Below are positions 1 to 8,035 of a stretch of DNA of 64,000 bases, in pieces. Within the stretch, counting starts at the first letter, position 1; each line of letters begins with the position of its first letter. The DNA is taken from contig PGXY01000010.1 in NCBI GenBank assembly GCA_002839375.1, positions 62,001 to 126,000 of the forward strand, read 5' to 3'. The notes under the pieces are model-generated. The model was not told the DNA's origin. It saw only the letters and a list, made by a program, of their open reading frames with translations, and did no database searches. The position numbers and the translations under genes are program-made. The DNA comes from Spirochaetae bacterium HGW-Spirochaetae-1 (GTDB lineage Bacteria; Spirochaetota; UBA4802; UBA5550).

Positions 1-46
1 ATGTACTGAGAATAATAAAGAATGCTATAAGAAAATACTTTTTCAT
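1..46 (-). CDS. 5' end of a secreted or membrane protein gene (partial)
   Basis: The reverse strand reads ATG at 46-44 and stays open to the window edge. It encodes MKKYFLIAFFIILST, a basic start followed by a hydrophobic run, as in a signal peptide. A strong AGGAGG (52-57) sits five bases upstream of the ATG, and a good sigma70 promoter lies at 79-106. Only 15 residues are visible, so nothing can be said about function. It is divergent from the peptide transporter genes. Confidence 0.6.
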   Translation of the reverse strand, partial: MKKYFLIAFFIILST

Positions 47-78
47 TTGTTCCTCCTGAAATTAGTAAAATTGTAGAA

Positions 79-106
79 GATATATATTTATTACTGTATT
101 TGTCAA
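79..106 (-). promoter_or_regulatory. Sigma70-type promoter for the leftward gene at the left edge
   Basis: On the minus strand TTGACA (106-101) is followed after 16 bases by TATATC (84-79). It lies about 35 bases upstream of the start codon at 46, in the right place to drive that gene. Confidence 0.55.
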
Positions 107-342
107 GTAAATAACACTAGAAAAGCGCATTGTTGTTATGTCAATAGTTTTGGTCATTACGCCGGGAAAAGTAGTTTTCTCAAAAGGGGCTCATAAGAGC
201 AAAGGGGAAAGAGGATTATGTACCTCGGTCGATGTGCTGATTCATTTCATGGATATTCTTTTGGCTACCTGTAAACTCAATTCTCCATGAGAACATCGAT
301 TTGATAAGCCCATGACTCAGTCCCATATCCGTCCATAAATAG

Positions 343-371
343 TTGACAGCACCTCTTTGAATCTGTATTAT
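343..371 (+). promoter_or_regulatory. Sigma70-type promoter of the peptide transporter operon
   Basis: A consensus -35 TTGACA (343-348), a 17-base spacer and TATTAT (366-371) stand about 55 bases upstream of the binding-protein start. Match and spacing are close to ideal. Confidence 0.75.
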
Positions 372-425
372 GTCATATCAAAAATCGACGGGTTTTCGAC
401 CCAATTTCCCAAAAGGCATGTCTGA

Positions 426-2045
426 ATGACCATGAGAATGACAATGTACCGTAAATCCTTTGCCGTCATCTTCCCGCTTATGCTGGTCATGTCCCTCACG
501 ACCTGCACCGACGGCGCGTCAGGCAGGGACCCCGGCACGCTCTACACGCTTCTGGGTGCAGAACCGGGAACGCTCAATCCTGTTATCGCCAGCGACGCCT
601 ATGAGGCCGCCATTAACGGCCATATCTATGAAACGCTCCTGGACATGAACCGCGACACCCTGGAGATGGAGCCCGACCTGGCCGAGCGCTGGGATATTTC
701 ACCCGATAAAAGGCGTTTCCGCTTTTACCTTAAAAAGAACGTGGTCTGGAGCGACGGCGTGCCTTTCACGGCCGACGATGTGGTCTATTCCTTTAAGGTG
801 ATCATGGACCCCAAAACAGCCAATGCGCACCGCAAGGTCAATTACATTGAAATCGAAGCGGTGAACAAAGTCAACTCCCATACCGTGGATTTCATCTATA
901 AAAAGCAGTATTTCCTGGCCCTGCGCATCTGCGGCGGCATGACCATTATCCCGAAACATATCTTCGATGACGGCACCGATATCAACACTCACAAAAATAA
1001 CCGCCATCCCGTGGGTACGGGTCCCTACGTGTTCAGCAACTGGGTCACGGGGAGCAGGATAGTGCTGGCAGTCAATGAACGGTTCCGGGATAAAAAGCCC
1101 GAGATAAAACGTATCGTGTACCGTGTTATTCCCGAGGTGAACGTGGCCCTGCAGATGGCGAAGAAAGGGGAACTGGACCTCATGGCCGTGCGGCCCATAC
1201 AGTGGGTGCGCCAGACCGATTCGGAAAAGTTCAATAAGGAATTCTATAAACTGAAATATTACACGCCCAACTACAGCTATATAGCCTGGAACACGCGTTT
1301 CGGGCCCTTCAGCGACCGGCGCGTCCGCCAGGCCTTCGGCTATCTCATCAACCGGGACGCCATCCTGGAAAAGCTGCTCTTCGGTCTGGGGGAGCGCGTC
1401 ACCGGTACCTTTTATAAGAACGGCAGGTATTATAATAAGAACCTGGTCCCCCGGGAATATAATCCGGCAAAGGGCAGGGATCTGCTCAAGGCGGCGGGCT
1501 GGACCGACAGCGACAATGACGGCATCCTGGACCGGAAGGGCGAAAAGTTCTCTTTCACCTTCACCATTTCCTCCGGGAGCAAGTTCGCCGAACGCCTGGC
1601 CAGCATCCTTAAGGAAGACTTTTCCAAGGCCGGCATAGAAATGAATATCAACCGCTATGAATGGGCCGTTTTCGTCACCAAGCTCACGAAGCGCGATTTC
1701 GAGGCCGTGACCCTGAGCTGGAGCCTGGGATATAATGAAGATCCCTACGATCTCTGGCACTCGTCGCAGATGAAGGAAGGCTTTAATTTTACGGGATTCC
1801 ACAATGCCGAGGCCGACAGGATCATGGAAGAGGGGCGCAAGGAGTTCAATGCGGAGCGGAGAACGGTACTTTTCCGGAGGCTGGGCGAGATTCTCTACGA
1901 GGAACAGCCCTACACCTTCATGTTCTGCTCCCCTGACCTGGTGATAGCGAGTCGTCGTTTCGGCAATGTGAAGGTCCATCAGGCCGGGCTGAACATGGAG
2001 GAATGGACCGTCGCCGACGATTCGGGCCGGGGGAATGACAAATGA
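426..2045 (+). CDS. Peptide ABC transporter substrate-binding lipoprotein
   Basis: A 539-residue protein of the SBP_bac_5 (OppA/DppA) family, which captures peptides outside the inner membrane and delivers them to a permease pair. The N terminus has a basic, hydrophobic signal ending LTTC (Cys27), a relaxed lipobox of the kind seen in spirochaetes. Family features follow in order: GTLNPVIASDA near residue 50, the W-S-D-G-V-P-F-TADDVVYSF block near 110, GTGPY near 195, and the D-rich DSDNDGILD loop near 360. Start 426 has AAAAGG nine bases upstream; an in-frame ATG at 447 is an alternative. It overlaps the first permease gene by four bases, so the three genes form an operon. The substrate cannot be deduced. 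Confidence 0.93.
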   Translation: MTMRMTMYRKSFAVIFPLMLVMSLTTCTDGASGRDPGTLYTLLGAEPGTLNPVIASDAYEAAINGHIYETLLDMNRDTLEMEPDLAERWDISPDKRRFRFYLKKNVVWSDGVPFTADDVVYSFKVIMDPKTANAHRKVNYIEIEAVNKVNSHTVDFIYKKQYFLALRICGGMTIIPKHIFDDGTDINTHKNNRHPVGTGPYVFSNWVTGSRIVLAVNERFRDKKPEIKRIVYRVIPEVNVALQMAKKGELDLMAVRPIQWVRQTDSEKFNKEFYKLKYYTPNYSYIAWNTRFGPFSDRRVRQAFGYLINRDAILEKLLFGLGERVTGTFYKNGRYYNKNLVPREYNPAKGRDLLKAAGWTDSDNDGILDRKGEKFSFTFTISSGSKFAERLASILKEDFSKAGIEMNINRYEWAVFVTKLTKRDFEAVTLSWSLGYNEDPYDLWHSSQMKEGFNFTGFHNAEADRIMEEGRKEFNAERRTVLFRRLGEILYEEQPYTFMFCSPDLVIASRRFGNVKVHQAGLNMEEWTVADDSGRGNDK

Positions 2046-3043
2046 CAAAATATATAGTGAAACGACTGCTTCTCCTCATACCCACATTCATCGGCATAAC
2101 CCTGGTGACGTACATGATCGTGCGGTTTACGCCCGGCGATTATACCAGCCTGCGCCTGGATATGCAGGGGGCATTGAAGACTTCGGCCGCGTCAAAGGAA
2201 ATACTGGAACAGGAACGAAAGCTGTACGGCCTGGACAGGCCCGTTGTCGTGGGATACGCTATCTGGCTGAAAAAATTCGTCGTTCTCGATATGGGCACGT
2301 CACGCAAGGACGGGAGGCCCGTGGCGGACCGCATAGCCGACGCCCTGCCCATAACGCTGACCCTGAACATCATCACCATGCTCATCGTGTATATTATTTC
2401 CATTCCCCTGGGCATCATATCATCGGTAAAGAAAGACTCTCTTTTTGACCGGGTCACGAGCCTGGCCCTGTTTATATTATACTCGCTCCCCACGTTCTGG
2501 ATCGGGCTTTTGCTGCTCATGTTTCTCAGCGGCGGGGAATACATGAATCTCTTTCCCCTGGGAGGGATTAGTACCGAGGGCCTGGAAGCGGCGGGTTTTT
2601 TCACCAGGGCCGGTGATTTTATGTGGCATCTGGTCCTGCCCGTGGTAACCCTGACCTATGGCAGCTTCGCCTTTCTATCGCGGTATACCCGGGCCAACAT
2701 GCTGGAGGTGATAAACCAGCAGTATATCACCACGGCGCGCGCCAAGGGGTTATCGGAGCGGCGCGTGATCTTTGTTCACGCCTTCCGTAATTCCCTTATT
2801 CCGCTCATTACGCTCATGGCCACTCTGCTTCCCGGGCTCCTGGGCGGCAGCGTAATCGTGGAACAGATATTCACCATTCCCGGCATGGGTCTCCTGGCCT
2901 TCGAGGCCATCCTGGCCAGGGACATCCCCGTTATCATGGCCATTGCCGCCATATCGGCCTTTCTCACCATGATGGGAATACTCGTGGCGGACCTCCTGTA
3001 TGCCGTGGTTGATCCCCGCATCAGACTGGAGGGCCGGCTATGA
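2042..3043 (+). CDS. Peptide ABC transporter permease, OppB/DppB type
   Basis: A 333-residue inner-membrane protein beginning with the typical KYIVKRLLLLIPTFIGIT helix. It has about six hydrophobic segments and the cytoplasmic coupling (EAA) loop TARAKGLSERRVIFVHAFRN near residues 228-247, which docks the ATPase. It pairs with the downstream OppC-type permease to form the channel. Start and stop overlap its neighbours as ATGA on both sides, indicating translational coupling. Confidence 0.94.
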   Translation: MTKYIVKRLLLLIPTFIGITLVTYMIVRFTPGDYTSLRLDMQGALKTSAASKEILEQERKLYGLDRPVVVGYAIWLKKFVVLDMGTSRKDGRPVADRIADALPITLTLNIITMLIVYIISIPLGIISSVKKDSLFDRVTSLALFILYSLPTFWIGLLLLMFLSGGEYMNLFPLGGISTEGLEAAGFFTRAGDFMWHLVLPVVTLTYGSFAFLSRYTRANMLEVINQQYITTARAKGLSERRVIFVHAFRNSLIPLITLMATLLPGLLGGSVIVEQIFTIPGMGLLAFEAILARDIPVIMAIAAISAFLTMMGILVADLLYAVVDPRIRLEGRL

Positions 3044-4017
3044 GAAAGGGATACTGGAACAGCGTGTGGCGCGAATTCAAAAAGAACCGGCTGGCCCTGG
3101 CGGGACTCATCATTGTGTTATGCCTTTTTGCCATGGCCCTCATGGCCCCGCTCCTGGCCGGCGACAGGCCCTATGTGTACGCGGACCGGGGCAAGGTCTA
3201 CTTCCCCCTGTTTTTTGACTATCCCGAACTGCGCAACATGGACCTGCGCAAGGATATATACGCGGGCTTTAAAGTGTTTCCCCCTGTGCCCTACAGCCCG
3301 TCGGAATATGATCTTGATTCAATCGTTGTCGCCCCTTCGGCGAAACACTTCCTGGGCACCGATGAGCAGGGCAGGGACCTGGCATCGCGCATGATACACG
3401 GCACCAGGGTGTCCATTTTTATCGGTTTCATCGCTGTTTTCATGTATGTTGCCATAGGCATCATTGTCGGCGCCATTGCGGGCTACTATGGCGGAAAGGT
3501 GGATATGATCATCTCGCGCGTCATTGAGATCGTCATGTGTTTCCCCACTTTTTTTCTCATACTCACCATCCTGGCCCTGTGGGGGCCCAGCCTGGCCAGC
3601 GTCATGGTGGTCATCGGCATTACGGGATGGACCGGCATCGCCCGGATCGTGCGCGGGGAATTCATGAAGCTCCGGGAACTGGATTATGTTACGGCATCAC
3701 GGGCCGCCGGCGCGCGGGACAGCTGGATAATCATCAGGCATATCCTTCCCAATGCCATGGCCCCGGTGCTTGTTTCGGCCACCTTCGGCATCGCGTCGAC
3801 CATACTGGTGGAATCGTCCTTGAGCTTTCTCGGTTTCGGTGTACAGCCGCCCACGCCGAGCTGGGGCGATATTCTTTCGCAGTCCCGGGATTTCATGGAT
3901 TTTGCCTGGTGGCTGACACTGATCCCGGGTTTTGCCATTTTTATCACCATCACGGCCTATAACCTCGTGGGTGAGGGACTTCAGGACGCCCTGGACCCCA
4001 AGGCAATCAGCAAATAA
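3040..4017 (+). CDS. Peptide ABC transporter permease, OppC/DppC type
   Basis: A 325-residue inner-membrane permease. The OppC_N helix at residues 15-38 is followed by an extracytoplasmic stretch of about 70 residues, then five more helices. The EAA coupling loop is TASRAAGARDSWIIIRHILP near residue 220, and the end LVGEGLQDALDP is the family's C-terminal signature. It overlaps the preceding permease by four bases. No OppD or OppF ATPase follows, so the ATP-hydrolysing subunits must be encoded elsewhere or shared. Confidence 0.94.
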   Translation: MRKGYWNSVWREFKKNRLALAGLIIVLCLFAMALMAPLLAGDRPYVYADRGKVYFPLFFDYPELRNMDLRKDIYAGFKVFPPVPYSPSEYDLDSIVVAPSAKHFLGTDEQGRDLASRMIHGTRVSIFIGFIAVFMYVAIGIIVGAIAGYYGGKVDMIISRVIEIVMCFPTFFLILTILALWGPSLASVMVVIGITGWTGIARIVRGEFMKLRELDYVTASRAAGARDSWIIIRHILPNAMAPVLVSATFGIASTILVESSLSFLGFGVQPPTPSWGDILSQSRDFMDFAWWLTLIPGFAIFITITAYNLVGEGLQDALDPKAISK

Positions 4018-4063
4018 TGCCATTAGCATAGATACCGGTACCGGAATTAACTATATTGTATCC

Positions 4064-4969
4064 ATGAAACGTGAAATAATCATAACCATATGTTTTCTCC
4101 TCGGCACGGGCTGCATGCTCTCCCGGAAGAACAACGCTTCCACGGCGGATTTTCTGCCCCGTGAAATCGAGGTTCCCGGATGGGAGCTGGCCGAAACCAT
4201 GGCTATTCCGCGGCCTGAACTTTTTACGGGAGAGATTATGAACCGGAACAGGGGTTTGATCAGGGCAGGGGCCTGGGCCCGGTTCCGCGCCTATTCCGGC
4301 CAGGACCGCCTCGTTACGGTGGACCTTCTTCAGTGCGTTTCGGTGCTGGAGGCCTACGGACTCTATTCCCAGGAGAGGGACAGCGCCGGGGAGACGAGAC
4401 CCCTGGGACCCGAAGCCTGGTCCTGCGAAAGGGGGATATTCGCCCGCCGGGGTCAGTGGTATATCCGTATTGAAACATCGTCTCCTGCAGATGTTCAGAC
4501 AAAGGATCTGGCGGTATTTCTCGATGTGGTGCGGCAGAAATTGAAAGGTCATTACAGCCGTGATCCCCTGCCCGAGGATGTGCATCTCTTTGATGACGTT
4601 GTCAATGCCCTTCCCGCGGTTTTTTATATGCAGGGACATCCCGATCTGCCCCAGGTACGCCCCTGCTATGTCAGGAAGATGAAGCTGCAGGAGGGGGATA
4701 AACATATATTTTATTCCAGGCACAAAACCATCAGTGATGCCACGTCGCTTTTTAATACCATCCTGTCCGGTAGAGTGGGGGGATTCATCCTTGTCGGCGG
4801 TGACAATGAAACGGCGGCCGTTAAAAAGCGTGATGATGGGCAATTTATTATAGTATCACTCCATAAACAGTGGATTTTTGGCATCCTGGATGCCGATGAT
4901 ATACATAGAGGGAATACTGTAATTAATGATTTGAGAAAAAAGCTGTCCCCTACGACCCCGGTCCGTTAG
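4064..4969 (+). CDS. DUF6599-like lipoprotein
   Basis: About 301 residues. MKREIIITICFLLGTGC is a lipoprotein signal with Cys17 as the likely lipidated residue. The reading frame extends upstream to 3932, but that part overlaps the permease gene and the signal peptide fixes the start at 4064. The block VDLLQCVSVLEAYGLYSQER near residue 85 resembles the pattern of DUF6599 proteins (VDI, then AYGIFSxER), an uncharacterised secreted family; this is from memory of the family. It is only 46 bases from the transporter genes and may be cotranscribed. Function unknown. Confidence 0.7.
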   Translation: MKREIIITICFLLGTGCMLSRKNNASTADFLPREIEVPGWELAETMAIPRPELFTGEIMNRNRGLIRAGAWARFRAYSGQDRLVTVDLLQCVSVLEAYGLYSQERDSAGETRPLGPEAWSCERGIFARRGQWYIRIETSSPADVQTKDLAVFLDVVRQKLKGHYSRDPLPEDVHLFDDVVNALPAVFYMQGHPDLPQVRPCYVRKMKLQEGDKHIFYSRHKTISDATSLFNTILSGRVGGFILVGGDNETAAVKKRDDGQFIIVSLHKQWIFGILDADDIHRGNTVINDLRKKLSPTTPVR

Positions 4970-5005
4970 GGAACGGGCGGTATTACGGAGTGTGTCTGAT
5001 ATTCC

Positions 5006-6109
5006 ATGAGCATTGACATTGAACAACTGGTTTTAAATGCCCTGAAAAAGATTTCGGAAGAAAATTCCTTCAGACGGGCCACGCTGTTGAATATTCTGCA
5101 CCTGAATATCGACCTGCTTTTGCAGAACGCCTTTCTATGGTTCAAGGACGATATTCCCGAGGATTACCGGAAGGTCATCAATTCCCTCATGACGCTCACC
5201 ACCTCCTTCCTGGAAGAAGAATGGGACATGGAGGACAGAATCTTTGAAAATACGCCTGAAATAGTCGATGTGGCCGCCATTCTCAATGCTATCGCCAATG
5301 AAATAAACGTACTTTTCGGTTTTGCCGATTCACGCATATCCCTCGAGGCCGATAAAAATTTCCAGGTACTGGCACCCAGGAAAGAAGTTACCAGGGCCAT
5401 TTACAGTATCATCCTGGCCCATCATCCCTATATGACCGAGGATTCACGGTGCCGCATATCCGTTGCCGAGGATGTATCCAATATCGTTGTCTCCCTGGAA
5501 TTTTCCGGCCTTGACACCAACTTTCCCGGTATGGACAAGATCCAGAAGTCCTTCTATACCTACCAGTCCGGGGAGAGCAACAAAATCGGTATGGGAATCG
5601 ACGCGGCCATAAGCTCGCTCAGGGATATGGGTGCCCTGACAAAGGTGAAGCAAATGAAGGGAGGGAATCATTACTGTATTACTATTTCCTTTCCCTCCAT
5701 GGCTTTTCTCAGGACTATCGACGAGATAAGAAAGACCCAGCCGGCCTTTGATAAAAAGGAAAATCCCGGCGATATTATTGTTGTTGTGGAAGACTTGATA
5801 ACCGAGATGGTCCTGGGGGAGCTCTTCAAGGACCGGGGCTATGGCGTCATCTTCTGCGATGTAAACAAGATGAAATCCCTTTCGCAGCAGCAGGAATATG
5901 AGGGACTTATCATCGACTGCGCTTTTGTACAAAAGGAATTCGAGCCCATGGAAGATTTCGGCGAAATCATGGGCAGGTTTGCAAAGACCGTATTTATATA
6001 CAACGACATCTGTCCGGAACAGATTCGCACATTCAGAAAGAGAAACCTTCTTCTTCTGAAAAAACCCATTGAAATAGACAGAATTATACGGCATATTGAA
6101 ATGGACTGA
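5006..6109 (+). CDS. Degenerate histidine-kinase-like protein with a receiver-like domain
   Basis: 367 residues, no membrane segment. Residues 1-85 are helical, 90-235 resemble a GHKL ATPase fold, and 250-367 look like a response-regulator receiver. Only a weak G2-like box (NKIGMGIDAAISSL) is visible in the ATPase part; no clear H-box or N-box asparagine is present. The receiver part begins DIIVVVED, has an Asp at the end of the third strand (GLIIDC) and a KKP near the end, matching acidic pocket, phosphorylation site and Lys-Pro. It is probably a signalling protein whose kinase half does not phosphorylate. The partner is unknown. Confidence 0.55.
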   Translation: MSIDIEQLVLNALKKISEENSFRRATLLNILHLNIDLLLQNAFLWFKDDIPEDYRKVINSLMTLTTSFLEEEWDMEDRIFENTPEIVDVAAILNAIANEINVLFGFADSRISLEADKNFQVLAPRKEVTRAIYSIILAHHPYMTEDSRCRISVAEDVSNIVVSLEFSGLDTNFPGMDKIQKSFYTYQSGESNKIGMGIDAAISSLRDMGALTKVKQMKGGNHYCITISFPSMAFLRTIDEIRKTQPAFDKKENPGDIIVVVEDLITEMVLGELFKDRGYGVIFCDVNKMKSLSQQQEYEGLIIDCAFVQKEFEPMEDFGEIMGRFAKTVFIYNDICPEQIRTFRKRNLLLLKKPIEIDRIIRHIEMD

Positions 6110-6134
6110 CCTGAACGGTTAATGCGCGGCTGAA

Positions 6135-6788
6135 ATGTATTATTTAATCGGTGATATACATGGCAACCTGGAAGAATTGATGAGTCTTGTGCACAAGGTT
6201 AAACTGGATTACCAGGAAGGGGACACAGTTATTTTTCTGGGAGATTATATTGATCGCGGGAATTTTTCCTTCGAGGTGGTGGAATATCTCATCGCCCTGG
6301 CGAAGAAACTTAATGTCGTGTTTCTCAAGGGGAACCATGAGGATATGCTGGAAAAATATCTGAAGGGCGATGAAGGCGGAGAAGCCTGGCTGTATAACGG
6401 GGGCGAGGCAACTATCCGGAGTTATACTAAAAATTATGGATCTTTTAAACTGCCTCCTTCCCATGCTGATTTTTTCCGTGATCTCGGCATGTACTATGAA
6501 GGTGATGATTTTATTGCCGTTCATGCCGGGCTGAATCCCGAGGAGGAGGATATATATCTGCAGCGGGAGCGTGATCTTTTATGGATCAGGGAAAAGTTTT
6601 TCCGGTCCGGGAAAAAATGGGATAAGACCGTCATTTTCGGTCATACGCCCACAACGCTTTTCAGCAGAAAGGAGGGCATCATGATCGACGAGGAACGGAA
6701 CATCATAGCCCTTGATAACGGTATTATTTTCGGCAATCCACTGGCCGGCCTGCGCTGGCCCGATAAAAAGATATATTATAGCGATTGA
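6135..6788 (+). CDS. Serine/threonine-type metallophosphatase (calcineurin-like)
   Basis: A 217-residue cytoplasmic phosphoesterase with the complete two-metal signature: GDIHG (residues 7-11), GDYIDRG near 35, GNHE near 66, HAGL near 125 and GHTP near 165. These are the metal and phosphate ligands of the PPP family. The length is typical of bacterial PrpE/PrpA-like single-domain phosphatases. Substrates may be phosphoproteins or a nucleotide such as Ap4A; the sequence does not decide. It lies in a run of signalling genes with 25-base gaps. Confidence 0.88.
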   Translation: MYYLIGDIHGNLEELMSLVHKVKLDYQEGDTVIFLGDYIDRGNFSFEVVEYLIALAKKLNVVFLKGNHEDMLEKYLKGDEGGEAWLYNGGEATIRSYTKNYGSFKLPPSHADFFRDLGMYYEGDDFIAVHAGLNPEEEDIYLQRERDLLWIREKFFRSGKKWDKTVIFGHTPTTLFSRKEGIMIDEERNIIALDNGIIFGNPLAGLRWPDKKIYYSD

Positions 6789-6804
6789 AGAGTTAACGGT
6801 CATC

Positions 6805-7992
6805 ATGAAAAGGAAATATCATTTAATACTGACATATGTTCTTCTCCTTGCCGTTGTGAAGGGGCATGACCTCTTTCCCGTGGAATACGAGGTTTTTGCC
6901 GAAATTGAATCAATACGGAAGGGCTCCCTCGTGACCCTGTCATTCCCTCATCGGCCGGAATATAAAAACTATTTCATCCTCGACGACGGGAAGGTTATCG
7001 GCACGGCTGAAATCAAGTCCTGTGTTCCCGTCCATAATTCCCGAAACATGTACCGGGTAGTTGCCTATTATACCCTGGAAAAAGAAAGCTTCAGACCGCT
7101 GCTTGTCGCGGGCAACCGCATCGCCCTGGCGAAGATGCGGGAACCCTACCGGAGGGACTTTCCCGAAGCATATCACACTGAAACGATACTGTATAAGCCG
7201 GGTATAGTCGGTAAAACCGACCGGCGTGAGATGATCCTGGTCCCCGGCGGCAAATTCGTTTTCGGTTCCAATACGGGAGACAGGGACGAGTATCCCCAGC
7301 AGTGGCTATACATCGGCGATTTTTACATAGACAAATATGAGGTGTCGAACCGTGACTACGGTGCATATATGGATGACACCAGCGTCGGTCCCCCCCTGTC
7401 ATGGGAAAGCCCGTCTTATGGTCCTGACAGGGCCGATCTCCCCGTATTGGTGACCTATCATGAGGCGGAAAACTACGCCCGCTGGGCAGGGAAGCGCCTT
7501 CCCACGGAAGAGGAGTGGGAAAAAGCGGCACGCGGAGCAGGGACTATAGACGGCGAAAATCTTTCTTCCATAGAATATCCCTGGGGAATGGAGTTCCATC
7601 CCGACAGGGTAAATTCCCTGGAGTTCTGGGCTGACGCGGCTGTCGGTGAAGAAATAAAAAAGGCTCTGAAGGACCTGGAGCCGTCACCTCTGCCAATAAC
7701 AATTTTCAGCCGGACAGGGGCATCACCCTATGGCGCGGTCAACATGAGCGGAAACGCCATGGAATGGACCAGCAGCTGGTATATGCCCTATAAAAATAAC
7801 CATTACAAGAACAGGAAATACGGAAAGCAGTACAAGGTAATACGGGGAGGCGCCTGGTTCAGCAAAAAGGACGCTCTTCGGGTGACCCGCCGTCAGATCG
7901 GAGGAATTCCCAACCTGTACAGGGATAATATCGCCGGGTTTCGTTGTGTGAAAAATCCTGCTCCTCTGGACCAGGTGGAAAAAATTGAGTGA
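6805..7992 (+). CDS. Secreted FGE/SUMF1-fold protein without the catalytic cysteines
   Basis: 395 residues. MKRKYHLILTYVLLLAVVKG is a signal peptide; the frame continues upstream to 6712 but overlaps the phosphatase, so 6805 is preferred. Residues 30-135 are a domain I do not recognise. Residues 142-390 are a formylglycine-generating-enzyme-sulfatase domain: MILVPGGKFVFGSN, DKYEVSNRDYGAYM, RLPTEEEWEKAARG, GNAMEWTSSWY and VIRGGAWF. True FGEs carry two cysteines near the RGGS motif; none is here, so it is probably a binding or structural member of the fold rather than a sulfatase activator. Confidence 0.8.
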   Translation: MKRKYHLILTYVLLLAVVKGHDLFPVEYEVFAEIESIRKGSLVTLSFPHRPEYKNYFILDDGKVIGTAEIKSCVPVHNSRNMYRVVAYYTLEKESFRPLLVAGNRIALAKMREPYRRDFPEAYHTETILYKPGIVGKTDRREMILVPGGKFVFGSNTGDRDEYPQQWLYIGDFYIDKYEVSNRDYGAYMDDTSVGPPLSWESPSYGPDRADLPVLVTYHEAENYARWAGKRLPTEEEWEKAARGAGTIDGENLSSIEYPWGMEFHPDRVNSLEFWADAAVGEEIKKALKDLEPSPLPITIFSRTGASPYGAVNMSGNAMEWTSSWYMPYKNNHYKNRKYGKQYKVIRGGAWFSKKDALRVTRRQIGGIPNLYRDNIAGFRCVKNPAPLDQVEKIE

Positions 7993-8035
7993 CTAAATAT
8001 ACAATGCTGAAAAAAATGTAAAAAAAGGAAAAGCC

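Larger units (their letters stand above)
47..425. other. Divergent intergenic region of about 380 bases
   Basis: This gap separates a leftward signal-peptide gene from the rightward peptide-transporter operon. It holds one recognisable promoter for each direction (79-106 minus; 343-371 plus). Between them I see no convincing gene. An 18-codon reading frame at 218-274 follows a GAGG and could be translated, but nothing else supports it. Confidence 0.6.

Noticed and set aside
218-274. 18-codon frame after GAGG in the left intergenic region
   Set aside because: Too short, no known leader-peptide pattern, and not placed next to either promoter in a telling way.
699-2048. 449-codon reading frame antisense to the peptide-binding protein gene
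   Set aside because: It mirrors the codon structure of a clear SBP_bac_5 gene, has no ribosome site and no recognisable domain.
7091-7531. Antisense Cys/His-rich frame in the FGE-like gene
   Set aside because: Composition arises from the opposite-strand codons; no start signal or homology pattern.
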